Below are positions 28,897 through 40,809 of a stretch of DNA of 64,000 bases, in pieces (the first letter of the stretch is position 1; the number at the start of each line of letters is the position of its first letter). The notes under the pieces were generated by a model that did not search any database, was not told where the DNA came from, and saw only the letters and a list, made by a program, of their open reading frames with translations. The position numbers were made by a program, and so were the translations under genes. This DNA is from Polytrichum commune (taxonomy: Eukaryota > Streptophyta > Polytrichopsida > Polytrichales > Polytrichaceae): assembly GCA_950295325.1 (NCBI GenBank), contig OX485807.1, forward strand, positions 26,879,666-26,943,665, in the 5' to 3' direction.

Positions 28897-31800
28897 TCAG
28901 GAGTCATATACACGCACAAAGCCGGTCACTGCTTGTCGACATACTGGACACTTAGGATTGGTCCCTTGCTCAACTATTTGAGCACAAGTCACACAGCAGA
29001 CACGGTGACCACAATAAATGAAAGCTGCCCGCCGCCTCCGCAACAAACAGATCGCACAGAGCTCACCATCTGGAACCTCTTCTAAATTGTCTGCTTCCTC
29101 ATCAGCAACCCTCTCTTGCCTGAAGAATACACATGTCTATCAGAATCAAATGATATGTGATCTACCACATCATTGTACATTATATGTGGGAAACCTTAGT
29201 TCCCTTTTAAACAGAAATTAAGAAATGCTTGTGACATGTGAAACAAAGAAGTATTGAGATGTTATGCACATTATTAAAACTTGGACACTACCTCCCATGG
29301 TCATTCTGACGTTGCCTTTGTTGCTGTCTTTGCTTCCATTTCGTCCAATTTCTGCAGATACACAAATTCAAGGTTCATGTCGAATTCTCTCCAAAACAGG
29401 AGGAGCTTTTGCAGACAATCCAGACATTTCGAGAATCCCTTACATATATATATATACTGCCAGAAATTGATGGGTCTACAAGGCAATTGAACGAATGCAG
29501 CATAGAACACTCTGTTGAGTTTTCTAATGCATCAAATTCAAGTGCAAGGGTGTTATTATGAACTAGGTAATGGATGCAAGGAGCCCTTCCACAGGCTGTA
29601 GTAGGCGCCCAACCGCAGTAGTGGTGAGGTAGGTATTGGGTGCCTAGTATAGCTGATGGCGAGGCAACACATATCCATTATTGAACGTACTGATCATGCC
29701 ATGGTGGGGCCATCCATTATGAGAGATAATGTGCCTTCGCATCCAATCTAGAATAGACATGTCAATAAATTTGCTTCATCACAAACTTCCAGAGGCTAAA
29801 CTACCATGAACTAGGTAATGGATGCAAGGAGACTTGCAACATGCTATAGTAGGCCCCCAACCTACCGCCGTGGTCATGATGAGGTAGGTATTGGGTGCCT
29901 AGTACAATTGATGGTGGGGGGACACATGTCCATTACTGGACATAGTGATCAGGACATAGCAGGGTCATCCATTATGCATGATAATTTGCCTCCTTGTATC
30001 CAATTAGGAACAGACATGTCAGAAAAATCACCTAGTTTAACAAACTACATGACAATGAGAATAAAGACTGGATTGGGTGGAATGTTACACACTTCAAGAT
30101 AGAGTAGCCAAGGACACCAGCTGCTACCGTACTGACAGCCAGGCCCATCCAGAATAAAACCTTTGTACCATTTGCCAATTCAATAAGCAGCTGCTCTCTT
30201 GTAAGTTCCGTTCTGCATCAGTTATGCAATCAGTCATGGTATGTGGCAATAGAAAGGATTAAAACAGGATCTCATATCATGGAACAGGAATTTGTTTTTC
30301 TCCTACTAGGTGTAGGTGCCTGCAAGGTAGAAATATAATTATTATATAGTTGATTTGTAGTTTCAAGTCCAGAGATTCTTACTTGACAATCAGAGCTATT
30401 TTACTGTAACACTACCAAATGCTATTTCGGTACCATCCTATTCACATGGGTCCTTCTACACAATAAGTTGTAGTGAATCAAGGGTCGTGAGATTTTAAAG
30501 TGTCATGGTCTCCTTGAGGTGGTCTGATGCAAAATGTGGTAAACCATAAAACATTATGCATTGCATGCTATGTAGGACCGCATGTAGGTATTTCATTGTT
30601 TCAAACTTCCTTGGTCCCTTGAGCCCTCAAGCTCTAGTGTACAATGAAGTGGGATGGTCTCAGCATTTACCACCAACGAGTGATTTTGTCAATGGTCACC
30701 AGCCTCAAGCTCTTCTGTAAAGTGCCCCTCACTCTGACAGGAAAACCAGATCAACAACTGGAAATCTAGAAATTCTAGTCAATAACTAGAGGCCAGAAAA
30801 TGGTTTGCGGTGGTAGGGAGACATACAGAAACATAGGCAGACGTTTGCATGACTTGATCACTACGCTTCCATCTGAAGTAGTGCTTAATACTCCAACTGC
30901 TGTGACTTCTGCACCAAGTGGTAATATTTTCTCTTCATCCAACAGGCCAACCTGCAAAGAGGTAGGAAGGTTACTGGATTATACATTTGTGCATTTACAA
31001 CTTTTTGACTGAACCTGGAGCTCGAGTAAGTTTGAATAAACCATCTGGGCATTTCCAGATTCATTAGAATGGTGATAAAAAGTGGTCACTCACAGGGTAG
31101 CGGCGCCCAAACATGGCCTGAAGAAGTGTATACGATGAAGCTGGCACAGGATGCAGCTGGTGGTAGACTGTGACTAGTGGTAACGCATGGCGCGAGTCTT
31201 CCATATTGATGTGAACATAGAATGCATTGTCACGAATTTTATGGTTCCAGCGCGCCTCAGCATCAGCCAACACAAATGGTACCTGCCCTGACCAGTGTAG
31301 CATGCAGGACATGCTTGAGAAACTAGTACATCAATGTGTTTAGGGTTAGGGTTATACAAAACCCATCCGGAAACCATTGCACACCATACATTAAAGTTAT
31401 CCTCTAACTCAACTGACTTTTAGATGGTTGTTTGTATAGAACAATTTCCATGTTCAATAAGTCTTTGGTGCATGCTTGGAGGTAGCGATTTGAATGGAGC
31501 ATTCTATGTTGGCTGTTCATTGAGGGTCAAATTAAATTGGGTATGCCAACAGGTGCTAAAAATGAGTTTGGCCCTCAATGAACCTGAGGGCCAAACTCAA
31601 GGTTGCTAATCATTTAAATTCAAACACTACCTCCAAGCATGCACCACAAGTGGAAATAAACAATCAATGAAAAAACATAGGGGACCAACTCCCAACAAAA
31701 AGTCCCATTGAGTTGAAAGGATAACTCTATTGTTTGAACAGTAGGAAAAGTAAGGCTTATAAATCAGCAGCTTATGAACCAGCAAAGCAAACAGAGCCAC

Positions 31801-33566
31801 AATCCCTGAACCCTAAACCCTAAACCAGCTAACCAACATGTGTTAATAACATTCCAAAGAACAGTTTCACAAGAATACAACGCTTTGAAGTCTAGGTCCA
31901 CGAGTGGAAGAGAAAAAAAAAGCTACCAAGAGGGAGGATACAACTAAGTGGACTTGACCATGCAAACCTTATGCACTGGAAGTAAAACTATTTTCCTCCA
32001 ATTAGGAACCAGAAACTATCCACCTCTGAATCTAAACAACATATTGCATCAAAACATATAAATTCATAATGCGGGTCGGAAGGTAACTAGGAACTACAAC
32101 AGAGCAAAAATTGGTACCTTGCTCTTTGTTAAAGAAACTTGCTCCTTAAGAGAACCCCATCCCCACAGGCCCCGCGAATAAGATCCGAGCCTAGAAATGC
32201 CTCTCCATTTATTGTACAAACACTGGGTGCCAACACATGCAAAAAATTGCAGTGATGCGAAAAATATCAGACTCGGTGAGAGAGGGGATGAGTAGGGAAG
32301 AAAAGTACCATATGATGAGTGAACTTGACCAGGTCTTTTTGTGTTATCCATCCCAAAAAGTTGCTCATCTCAGTGTGCACATACTGTGCCATGGCAACAA
32401 AGAGAACCATGCATTACAACATGGCTAAGTTGACTGCCGACACACTCCTAGATTATATCCTTTACGTTCCAAAAAGCAGTGACTGCTTGCAAGCTGCATT
32501 CAAATTGATAGGTTTGCCCTTAGATGTAAACTCATTTGAAAGTTTACCTTTTGACCACTCTGCACTTGGTTTGCAACAAATGCCTACAGAAACCGGTTTG
32601 CTTTACTTTTCCATTCTTACTAGCAAAGGTTATCAAAGACATGTTAGATGTTCAGAATAATGGTACCCTCATTACACATTTAAATGTTCTGATGGTTGTG
32701 AGCTGTGAAACCTTCATCATAATAACTGCAGAAACTAAGAGTGTTGTGATTCCCAAGCTTTTCCAACAAAAAGGAGAAGAAGAAGAGCACACCGTTTGCG
32801 TTCGCTCAATGTAAACAGCTTTTTCTGGAACATTAAGTGCAACAAGTGCATCCCCGTCCGGTTTGCTGTCTTCGGTCTCAACATAAGCTCTGGTCTGCAC
32901 TTTTCCTCTCACAATCACCAGCTTCTCTTGCTTGGCTTGAGTTAGTGATGTGGATGGCGGCGGCCCCATCCAAGGCCTCACAGGCATTCTTACTGTATTC
33001 TTTGTGGCAAAAACTTCTGGTTCTTGAGGAAATGGCTTGGTCTGCTGAGCATCAGAGGTATAGGAATTCAGTGTAATTTAATTTGAGGAATATTTTTAAT
33101 TAATTTTTTCCACATTTTCTTCACTACAATCCATCACTAAAACCCCAAATGCAGGTCCCTTACTAGCAAATTTGCTCTGCCCCATGGTCGGTAGAGCAAA
33201 TGGGCGTCAGAAAGTGACCAAAAACATGTGAAATCATCATGTGAAGAAGCCAAGTTAATCACCAGACTTATGCATACAGATCATGCATGCACTCACCTTC
33301 TCCAGGATGCTGGGTTTCTCTCTGTGTGATTGCTGTTGTTGTTGTTGTTGTTCCCCTCCTCCTCCTTCTCCTTCAACCAAGGTTCGGAGATCCGCAATGC
33401 GTGTCAACGGCGTCTCCTTCACATCCTTGAGAGCTTTCGTATGTGACCACAACTTCATCCATGTGCGAACGGCCAACACCGTCATGCCAATCCCCAACAC
33501 AAGACCGTCACCCGCAAGTGCCATGCGTGTGAGTGCTGCACAAAGCTCATCTTCATGGCCTGCCAT
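28897..33566 (-). CDS. SPL2-like: SPL2/MUL1-type membrane RING E3 ubiquitin ligase
   Basis: Homologue of plant SP1/SPL1/SPL2 and animal MUL1, ligases of plastid, mitochondrial or peroxisomal outer membranes. Exons on the minus strand: 33566-33297, 33044-32793, 32222-32118, 31282-31094, 30951-30827, 30212-30093, 29351-29292, 29119-28897; total 1,344 nt, 447 aa plus stop, all phases consistent. The N-terminus has a hydrophobic segment (GDGLVLGIGMTVLAVRTW). Then come a Gly/Gln-rich linker, the BAM/GIDE-type inter-membrane region (LVIVRGKVQTRAYV, ERTQTCLYNKWRG, PLVTVYHQLHPV, FGRRYPVGLL, IKSCKRLPMFL), a second membrane helix (VLFWMGLAVSTVAAGVLGYSIL), a basic linker and a C3HC4 RING (CAICL, YCGHRVCCVTC, CPVC) ending VRVYDS. 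It is longer than the 383 aa I recall for Arabidopsis SPL2 because of the linkers. Intron 3 carries a MITE and intron 6 a tandem repeat. Confidence 0.93.
29558..30034. repeat. tandem duplication, 248-bp period, in SPL2-like intron 6
   Basis: Two head-to-tail copies start ATGAACTAGGTAATGGATGC at 29,558 and 29,806 and share further landmarks (GAGGTAGGTATTGGGTGCC, AGACATGTCA). They are clearly diverged, so the duplication is not recent. It lies between the penultimate coding exon (29292-29351) and exon 30093-30212. Confidence 0.85.
31395..31726. mobile_element. foldback MITE, copy 1, in SPL2-like intron 3
   Basis: A 332-bp near-palindrome. Outer ends are AGTTATCCTCTAACTCAA on the left and its inverted counterpart ending GGATAACT on the right. 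Inner arms include GCATGCTTGGAGGTAGCG and the inverted ACTACCTCCAAGCATGC. A second, diverged copy lies at 53,560-53,905. It has no coding capacity. I could not fix the target-site duplication, so superfamily assignment is open. Confidence 0.75.
31803..31826 (+). repeat. short interstitial telomere-like motif
   Basis: CCCTGAACCCTAAACCCTAAACC: two plant-type CCCTAAA units plus a degenerate third, inside SPL2-like intron 3. Too short to imply a telomere fusion. Confidence 0.6.
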
Positions 33567-33619
33567 CTCAACCCTTGCTGATTCCACACCTTGCTTCCTC
33601 AAAATATTCAATTCATAGA

Positions 33620-34780
33620 AGAGAATCGACTACATTCAAGTCACTATCTACGATTTAGCTCATAGTTCCCGTCATTTTGTAAAGGTTCTCTTAAGAGTTG
33701 TTTCAGGTCATCATCTGCTCCTCTCTCAAGAATAAGCAAAGTTTTGCTCGGAAATTGTCCTCGTCCCAGGGTTAGGTGAATTTCTGGAGCCAACTCAAAT
33801 CCAGTCAGCTCAACAAATGCCGAATGTACTTGTTAAGGATGATGTAAGTTTCTCATCAAAACCTGGTTCAAAGATCCCAAGCACCAATTTCCAATTATTG
33901 GGTCCGACGCAGAAGCCTATCATTCTGCCGCTGATAATGATGACCACTTTTGGAGCTACAAAACCTTGCTGTGATCCATCCTATAATAATAACACGAGAA
34001 CTACAACAGATGCGCGGGTTTTGTATATAAACCCTATAAGTATGGCTACTACTCCGTAACTCCGGTAACACGATGATGTTGCCTGCGGCAGCAACAGCAT
34101 CAAAACCCTCCGAACTTGGCCTTACCGATCGAGAAAGAGGATCCTCGGAGACGATGAGTGAACGAGCCGAGCCACATGGCGCCCTAACTTAGGCTAGGCT
34201 AGGCTATGCGAGGAGTCTAAGCTTAGCGGATGTATGGATGTGCATGGATATGGCTGTGCATCTTCCAGGCTGTAATGCCAAGTTGCAAAATTTCGGGAAT
34301 TCTCCGCAAGAAGGGCCTTCCAAATCAGATTTGCGTTGCACCCAAAACACTTTCGCCGTGGACTAACCAACTCATGAGGAGATCTACACAGAGATGTGCA
34401 ATTAGGTTGCCCCACGCTAATTTATCAACATCCCACAGTATTTTGAGTACTTATTATCACAATAACAAAATAGAATACATGACTTGTTTTGATATTGTGC
34501 TTACTAGGTGTACGTATAGCAACTTGTTCATAAATGCAATCTAATTGGACATACTTTTGTAGATATAACAATACTTGTGGTAATGGTGGTGGGTGACCAC
34601 CACTCTCTGTCTGGGATTGCTCCCATCGTTCCAAAGTGTGCATGCCAAAATATTGATATTTTTGAGAAATACAAAAGATGGAGGGCACATGTGGTAAGGG
34701 GTGGGAAGTGGAGGAGCAATGGTGGGCCCGAGTGGTTGGAATGGGGGTTGTAGCCTAGCTTGCCAACTAACCAGTAGAGT
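33620..34780. other. SPL2-like promoter and spacer before the Harbinger element
   Basis: No supported gene. The SPL2-like 5' UTR and promoter (minus strand) should lie in 33.6-34.1 kb. A TATATAAA (TTTATATA on the gene strand) at about 34,025-34,033 is a possible core promoter. A short CTAGG-type tandem run lies at about 34,185-34,205. Frames in this stretch show no family features. Confidence 0.4.
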
Positions 34781-35065
34781 TGCAAACGGCTTTCCCAGAC
34801 GGGGGGCAGGGGAAGTTGAGCTCTTGGCTAGGCTTAGGGCCTAGCAGGCACCGGCCACGTCGCCGAGAACGGCACTGTGCCACCAGACGGGCGGCATAGG
34901 TGGGCACAGGCCGGCAGCTGTCTGGAAGCCTCCGACCCCGGCCTGCCCTGCAGACCAGCAGGGTACAGAGACAGAGCCAGACTCTAAAGCTCATTTCTGC
35001 CTCTCTGCGGCACCATCAGGAGTCTAGTTTATGCATTAATCTCTGAAACTAGCGCCCTTTTGAAC

Positions 35066-36408
35066 ATGGATCCCGACATCAAAAAGCTCATAATGTTGCT
35101 CATCTTTCAGTTGTCAATTTTTAGCATGTTGGAATGTATTGCTACGCATGAAAATGCGATGTTTTTGGGGCATTGGCAACAACTTTGTTGCATGACACTT
35201 GCTTTGCACGGATTCAAGCGATGTAGCGGGAAAGGGCGACGGCAATTGTGGGCCCACGATCGGGGTTTGTTCAAATCCGATTTCTTTGACCAAAATTTGT
35301 TGGGTTCTTTCAATTCAAAGGAGTTCAAGGGGCGAATGCGTATGGATGTCTCCACATTTGAGTATTTGTGTGGTTTTCTTGCACCGGACTTGCAAAGACG
35401 CGATACAAACATGCGCTTAGCCATTCCAGTTGAAGTGAAGGTTGCTGTGTCGATTTCCATATTGGCTTTAGGTAATTTCATGCAATGCATTGCTGATTTG
35501 TACCGGATTGGACTTTCATCTAGTCAACAAGCAGTCTCAAAATTTTGTGGTGCCATAAAAAAAACTTGCTAACGAAATTCATAAGCTAGCCGACACCTGC
35601 AACTATGGATAGATATGCACAGAAGTTTCAAGACTTGTACCAGATTCCGTACGTAGTGGGGGCAGTCGATGGCTCGTACATATTCATTATTGCACCTAGA
35701 TTGCATACTACAGATTATTACAACCGCAAAGGATTTCATTCAATCTTGTTGCAAGGGGTAGTATCCGTAAAGTGTTTGTTTTGGAATTTCGACATAGGGT
35801 AGGCATGTTCGATGCACGATGCCAACATGTAGGCTCGGACCGATATCGGCCAACACTGTGAGGCTGACAAGCTCTCACCCTATTGTTTGGTCGGCGATGC
35901 AGCGTACCCCTGCCGTCCGTGGATGTTGGCTCCATTTAAGGGTCACAAGGACGGCTTGTCACGTGAGGAGTATCACTGGAACTTTGTGCAAAGCTCGACT
36001 CGGATGCGTGTCGAGCGAGTATTTGGTATGCTTAAAGGTAGATGGCAAATTTTTTTGAAGAGGATTGATGTACATTTGAAGAATGTGCATAATTTAGTTG
36101 CAACATGTTTGATTCTACACAACATGTGTATCGTGTTTGGAGACACGTTTTGGAAAGAAAAGTGGTTGCGAGAGGCGACCGATGATGTGCACAACGGACT
36201 TGCCATCCCAAGAGTCCCGGGTTTATCAATACAAAAGCGACTCGTAGTTGCAAACCTTACATTGTACAGCTTGGCCGGAATCGATGACAACTCACGAGAG
36301 ATATTGGAATTCATAAAACAAGAAGAGACTATGGAGTTTGAAATAGCAATGGGCACAAGTGGAAAATCATTCAAAGAGTTGTCCGCAAGACGAAATAGCA
36401 TTGCTTGA
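35066..36408 (+). pseudogene. PIF/Harbinger DDE transposase, decayed
   Basis: Cut-and-paste transposase. The N-terminal half runs 35,066-35,572 with FEYLCGFLAP, a HARBI1-like helical region. The DDE domain shows VGAVDGSYI (first Asp, ~35,660), YNRKGFHSILLQ, SMHDANM, LVGDAAYP (second Asp, ~35,890) and RMRVERVFGMLKGRW (Glu, ~36,010), followed by CLILHNMC. The frame is broken once at an A-run near 35,560 and interrupted by three TAG codons at 35,587, 35,800 and 35,830; family comparison puts tryptophan at the first two at least. All catalytic residues remain. The first in-frame ATG is at 35,066. Otherwise full length. Confidence 0.9.
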
Positions 36409-36484
36409 AGTCTTTAGGCCGCAAAGACAAAGGCATACATTGCGGAAACTTTCATTGGTGAAGAATAGTAATCACAATATGTAC

Positions 36485-38081
36485 TCAAAACTTATCTACC
36501 AACTTTTCCATTGTTTTTTGCATGCTCATCATTAAAGTCATCTTCATTTCCTCACTAGCCTTCATACTATCCAAGAGTCGGTTGCTACTCTCCCTAATCT
36601 CACTAAGACATCGTTCAAGGAAAATGTCTTCCTTGCGCTTAGGCTCGGGGGATTTGGATAAGCATTCTCCACTCGTGTGTGCCGTTGTGTTGGTATCCGA
36701 AATATTTGTGGACTTAGGGCCGTCCAGGTTCGTTGCGCTCGCGTGCGCGTGGGAAACAACATGCGCACGGTCGGACATGAACTCATCCTCAAGTTGGAAC
36801 CACCGGCATTTCTCGGATCGTTGTGAACCTGACCTCATGTTCAAGGCCTTGTCTTCCTTGTAGTCGTTGTAGATGGTACTCCATTTCTTCCTGCAAGACT
36901 CGCTATCTTTTGTAAAATCGAGACAAAGAGATACAAATTTGGTGTGCAATCGACACCAATTCTTGACACCTGCATATCGTTGCACACATAACAATAATTA
37001 ATTTTTGCATACATGATGTGGAAATTAGCAAGCACATATAGCACATTTGTTTGGAGGAAAAAAGACATGAAGTGAAGAAAAAAAATGGTTCTTGGCCTAA
37101 CTAATCAGTTGTAGTCTGCTGTACATGAATTCAGCTGAAACAAGTGCAATTTCATAAAATGAAAATTTTCCTGTCAGCAAATTGCAAACCCTGGAACTGC
37201 TAATAATACCATGTTGCTAATAATCAGTTGTCTGCAGTCTAATCTGTTGTCTACAGTCTGATCAGGTTTAGGGTCTAATCTGTTGTCTACAGTGTAATCA
37301 CTACCTGCAGTCTAATCAGTTGTCTGCAGTATTAATAGCTGGGACTAATAAGCTAACAATACTCAGCTATAAACTGTGAGGATGCGATTTCAGCTGCAGA
37401 CTGCGAACTCGGAATCCAGCTGCAGCTTGCGAATTCTGAATCCAACTACAGTCTGGAAAACAGAGGAGCAGCTGCAGTCTGAAATCTGATTTCAGCTGCA
37501 GACCCTAAACCCTTGAAAAATTACTACTCCGTTTAGGTGCAGACATTGACACAGGGAATGAGGCTCCATTTGGCAAGGAATAACTACTGATATTTTAAAA
37601 AAATAAAACCCGAGAAAAATAAAAAATAAAAAAAACTTATGAAGAAACATGCAAAGAACAAAAGAAAAAAGAGCACACCTTGCTTTGGTGGAGCGCTAAA
37701 GGTGTTTTGCATCTCTCCTCGAAGTGTGACAAGGTGAATGACCCAATGGTCCTTCTAGTGCCAAGAATTTTTTTGGAGGTCCAAATCATCTTTGGTGTCG
37801 TCCAATTCGACAATTTCCACTTTCTTCCGGGGGGCTCTCCGTTTTTTGTTTTGGGAATTGGAGAGGTCAATGACGGATTCTTTGGGGCCTCTTTTTGGTG
37901 ATCTATCCGTGAGGTCGGTTGTGCCGCTAGGAGGGCATTGGGCGGGTGCTCCAAACCCAAACCCTGGAGGTGGGGGCATGAAAGAATGGGGATAAAGAAA
38001 GGGCATGGGATTCCCCGCTCCTCCAAATCCATGGAAGAATGGTGAGGGTGGAATGGGAGGTCGTTGTGCAATAAATTCCAT
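36485..38081 (-). pseudogene. MYB/SANT-like Harbinger partner protein, one premature stop
   Basis: Second gene of the Harbinger element, whose product family binds element ends and recruits the transposase. Two exons on the minus strand: 38081 (first ATG; frame open slightly further upstream) to 37679, then 36969-36485. Splicing joins PPKQ to GVKNWCRLHTKF in frame. Exon 1 has a Pro/Gly-rich N-terminus, a basic RRAPRKK stretch and the first MYB/SANT helices (HWVIHLVTLRGEM). Exon 2 has CRKKWSTIYNDYKEDK and a C-terminal coiled-coil-like region. A TAG at 37,755-37,757 sits in a W-rich helix and probably replaced TGG, matching the decay pattern of the transposase. Confidence 0.82.
37200..37510. 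repeat. short repeat array with CTGCAG core in the MYB-like intron
   Basis: Within about 310 bp the motif CTGCAG occurs seven times and CTACAG three times, mostly within a degenerate unit such as AATC(A/T)GTTGTCT(G/A)CAGTCT, then CAGCTGCAG variants. It lies wholly in the intron of the Harbinger partner gene. It could be a degenerate minisatellite or a cluster of protein-binding sites. Confidence 0.7.
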
Positions 38082-38609
38082 GGTTGAGGCATTGGGAATT
38101 GCACCTCCCACTAAATTCTGTGATCAGGGGGATCCTTGGGACTCCATTGAAATGACAAGTTGGTTTGCAACAAAATGAATTGTAATGTGAATGGCATGTG
38201 ACAACAACACAAATGGGAAAAAAAACCAAAAAAAAAACGCAAAAAAACGCAAAAAAACAAAACACAAAAACGCCGGGAGAGGGCGAGCTTACCAGTGCGC
38301 TTGGCCACCGAATGTAGGTGAGAGCGGCACTCCAGGGCACCAGCACTCCGGAGCAGCAGAGAAGAAGAGGGCGACGGCGAGCTTGTTAATCACAACAGGG
38401 GGGTGGCACAGGCTGCTGGCCTACGAGGGTGGGCTGCGGACGTGGAGGCCTACACCCGCCTCCGTGGAGGCCCTGATCCCGGCTTCGGCAAAGTTCCAGG
38501 GTTGGGCCCCTGGAACTCCCGACTACCAACCTGCGCTGCCACGTCAAGTGGCCGGGCCCGTTTCTGGCCCCCGTCTGGTAGCCCAGCGTGCGTTTGGACC
38601 AATCGGCAC

Positions 38610-39668
38610 CCACGGTCCAGCCTCACTGCCGGCCGTGTGGTGCGGCCCTCAAGGGCTAGCAGCAAGTGGCTAATGGACCGGGGGGGGGGGGTAGCAATGG
38701 GAGGCTATGGGGGCCTAATGGCAATTGTTGGGGGGGGGGCATAGTAAATATTTTATGAAAGTAAAAACCCACAAAAAGACACATCACCAACATCAAAGTG
38801 CTTTGTTTTGGTGTTGTGCATGTTTTGAGGGAGAAATAACTAACGCCTACCTAAATGTCTTTAAAACAATAACAAACCCATGCAGCAAAATATGCAACAT
38901 GCACAAAAGCATACACCGACTCTCACAGCACCCCCCCCCCCCCACACACACACAAACAAACAAACAAAAAATCAACACGAAAATTGTGCACTTTCATGCT
39001 AGGTTAGAAGGACAACTTCCACCTCAAAAACCATGCCTGGTTTGTGACAAAAGAATCATGACAAATTCGCAACCATTGACAATGAGCTCTACCACTCACC
39101 ACCCTAGGCCCAACTCATGTCTACACATCCTCACAATGCCTCCTTCCCAAATAGAATTAGTAAGCATAACTCATGCAACAGTTGGTTGGCACAAGCGAAC
39201 AACAAAGGCCACATCTCTCCATGTTGACTTAAGCTATATGCCACCTACATTTCCCCAAAAACCATGTACCTCACTCCGCTGCCCAATCCCAATATTGGCA
39301 CCCAACAGTTATCCGCCGTGGCCCCCTTAGCCAATGCACCAACAAATGTCCCACTTATTTCATGCACATGGGCACTTCATATCAATTTAATAAGTATTTG
39401 GAACATGGTGAACGGCATGGGTCTATGGGCATTGCAATGTGGGGATGGCCCATGACATTAATATGCATGGGTTCCAACTACACTACAAAGACCTATTAGT
39501 GTGGATGGAGAAAATAATTAATGCAAACGATACTAATAGTCTAGTAAAGGTGGAGTTATGATGGGTCCAAAATCATGAGTCTCCCCTAAATCTTCACAAA
39601 ACTTCTAGCCAACATATTAACTATTAGTTACATGACAAAAGTAGCACAAAATAAATTAATCACCCACG

Positions 39669-39701
<33 letters not shown>

Positions 39702-40800
39702 ACACCCACACTAATTTTCTATTAGCATGGGTTGAATTATGAACATTAGCGTGGGCTCTAGGCTAGATAAATATTATGTCCCACAATAATAGGACTATTT
39801 ATTGTAGTACCTCACATGAGGAATAGGTAGCCTCCAATACAAGTTTGAGTGGGCCCAAAACGTCAAGTTCAAGTCAAATTGGGGTTTCATCCAAATAATT
39901 TCCCCTAAACTTGCATCATCACCACATTCATCTCAAATTCCATTCATATGACACAATTGCTTAGATATTGGGCAGGGTCTCAAGGAGAGGACATGCCTAG
40001 AATTAGGGGTCTACACTTCAAGCTATTGCCCTTGACAATAGTGTCTTTAATTCCAAGAATACCCTCTCCTTGAGACCCTACCCAATGTAAAGAAATGAGT
40101 CGATTCCACTTCCAAAATGTCAACATTGCATTATGCCACATGTAATCGGCACAATGCATTTTATAGTGTATAATGCCTTGTCACCTTCAAGCGGGGCATT
40201 CACCTACATAAGGAACATAAATCAACAAAGGGGAATCAATCCCAATACATAAATCAACAAGAAAACGGTAGAATTGTGAGGCTCTATCCTTTCTTATGAA
40301 AGATTATAATTGTAACTGTACACTTTGTTCATGCTAGTCCATGGCTATTTACTATACCTATAACCAATTATAATCAATTAGATTCTTTTCAATACATTTT
40401 AGGGAACAAATATAGTTAACTAGATATATATAACTATAGTTAACTACATTTTAGAACAACCGTAGTTAACTACATTTTTTGGCAGGTCAACTTGGGAACA
40501 ACTATAGTTACGAAAGGCAACTAGTTAACTGATAATTAAATTAGTTGGTTAGTTGTCCAAGGTATGCAAGCTTTCACCGTCCACGTTAAACAAACTAGAC
40601 CAAAAATAGCAGGAACAAGTAATTTCCAAGTGTGAATGCAAAGTGGTTGTTAAGAAGTTTGCTCTTGAAACATAGAAGTCGATGCATAGTCTTTGTCCTA
40701 CATACACAACCAACAAAGGGGAATCAATCCCAGTTCTTTATGGAGTGTAAGATCTCAAAGCCCATTACATCCTGGGACGCATAAGAGGCGAGCATAAGTA
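38610..40800. other. intergenic: simple repeats and foldbacks
   Basis: No supported gene. Several G or C homopolymers occur at 38,682-38,692, ~38,731-38,740 and ~38,929-38,943 (the last running into CACACA). A (TA)n run lies at ~39,675-39,700 and a hairpin at 39,967-40,086. Long frames near 38.2-39.3 kb are low-complexity or GC-driven and show no family features. Confidence 0.5.
39967..40086. repeat. hairpin, 24-bp arms
   Basis: Left arm 39,967-39,990 (ATTGGGCAGGGTCTCAAGG...) and right arm 40,063-40,086 are inverted complements with one mismatch; weaker pairing continues inwards for about 15 nt. Loop about 45 nt. It could be a small MITE or a small-RNA precursor. Confidence 0.75.
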
Positions 40801-40809
40801 AGAATACTA

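Larger units (their letters stand above)
34783..38600. mobile_element. PIF/Harbinger DNA transposon, probably autonomous in origin
   Basis: Contains the two hallmark genes of the superfamily, a DDE transposase (plus strand) and a MYB/SANT-like protein (minus strand), arranged tail to tail. Both ends are strikingly GC-rich (about 34.79-35.0 kb and 38.29-38.69 kb) compared with the AT-rich flanks and interior. Inverted end similarity is visible by eye: CAAACG...CCAGACGGGGG...CAG at 34,783-34,810 and its inverted form at about 38,560-38,596. These may be terminal or subterminal repeats. Exact ends and the 3-bp TWA duplication could not be fixed. Confidence 0.8.

Noticed and set aside
30198-30200. 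Alternative SPL2-like acceptor at CTTACAAG
   Set aside because: It gives a stop or loses the conserved LTELTREQL segment; the acceptor at 30,213 keeps phase and motif.
31803-31826. Interstitial telomere as a chromosome-fusion scar
   Set aside because: Only about two full units, within an intron; too short for that claim.
33283-33618. Plus-strand frame rich in cysteine and proline
   Set aside because: It is the reverse reading of the Gln/Gly-rich linker of SPL2-like exon 1; the opposite strand carries the real gene.
38191-38744. Long plus-strand frames in the GC-rich Harbinger end
   Set aside because: High GC content makes stop codons rare. The peptides are Gly/Pro/Ala-rich without family features, and the region is a transposon end.
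38725-39330. 201-codon plus-strand frame with Pro/Thr/His-rich peptide
   Set aside because: It runs through G and C homopolymers and a CACA repeat; composition reflects simple sequence and no motif is present.
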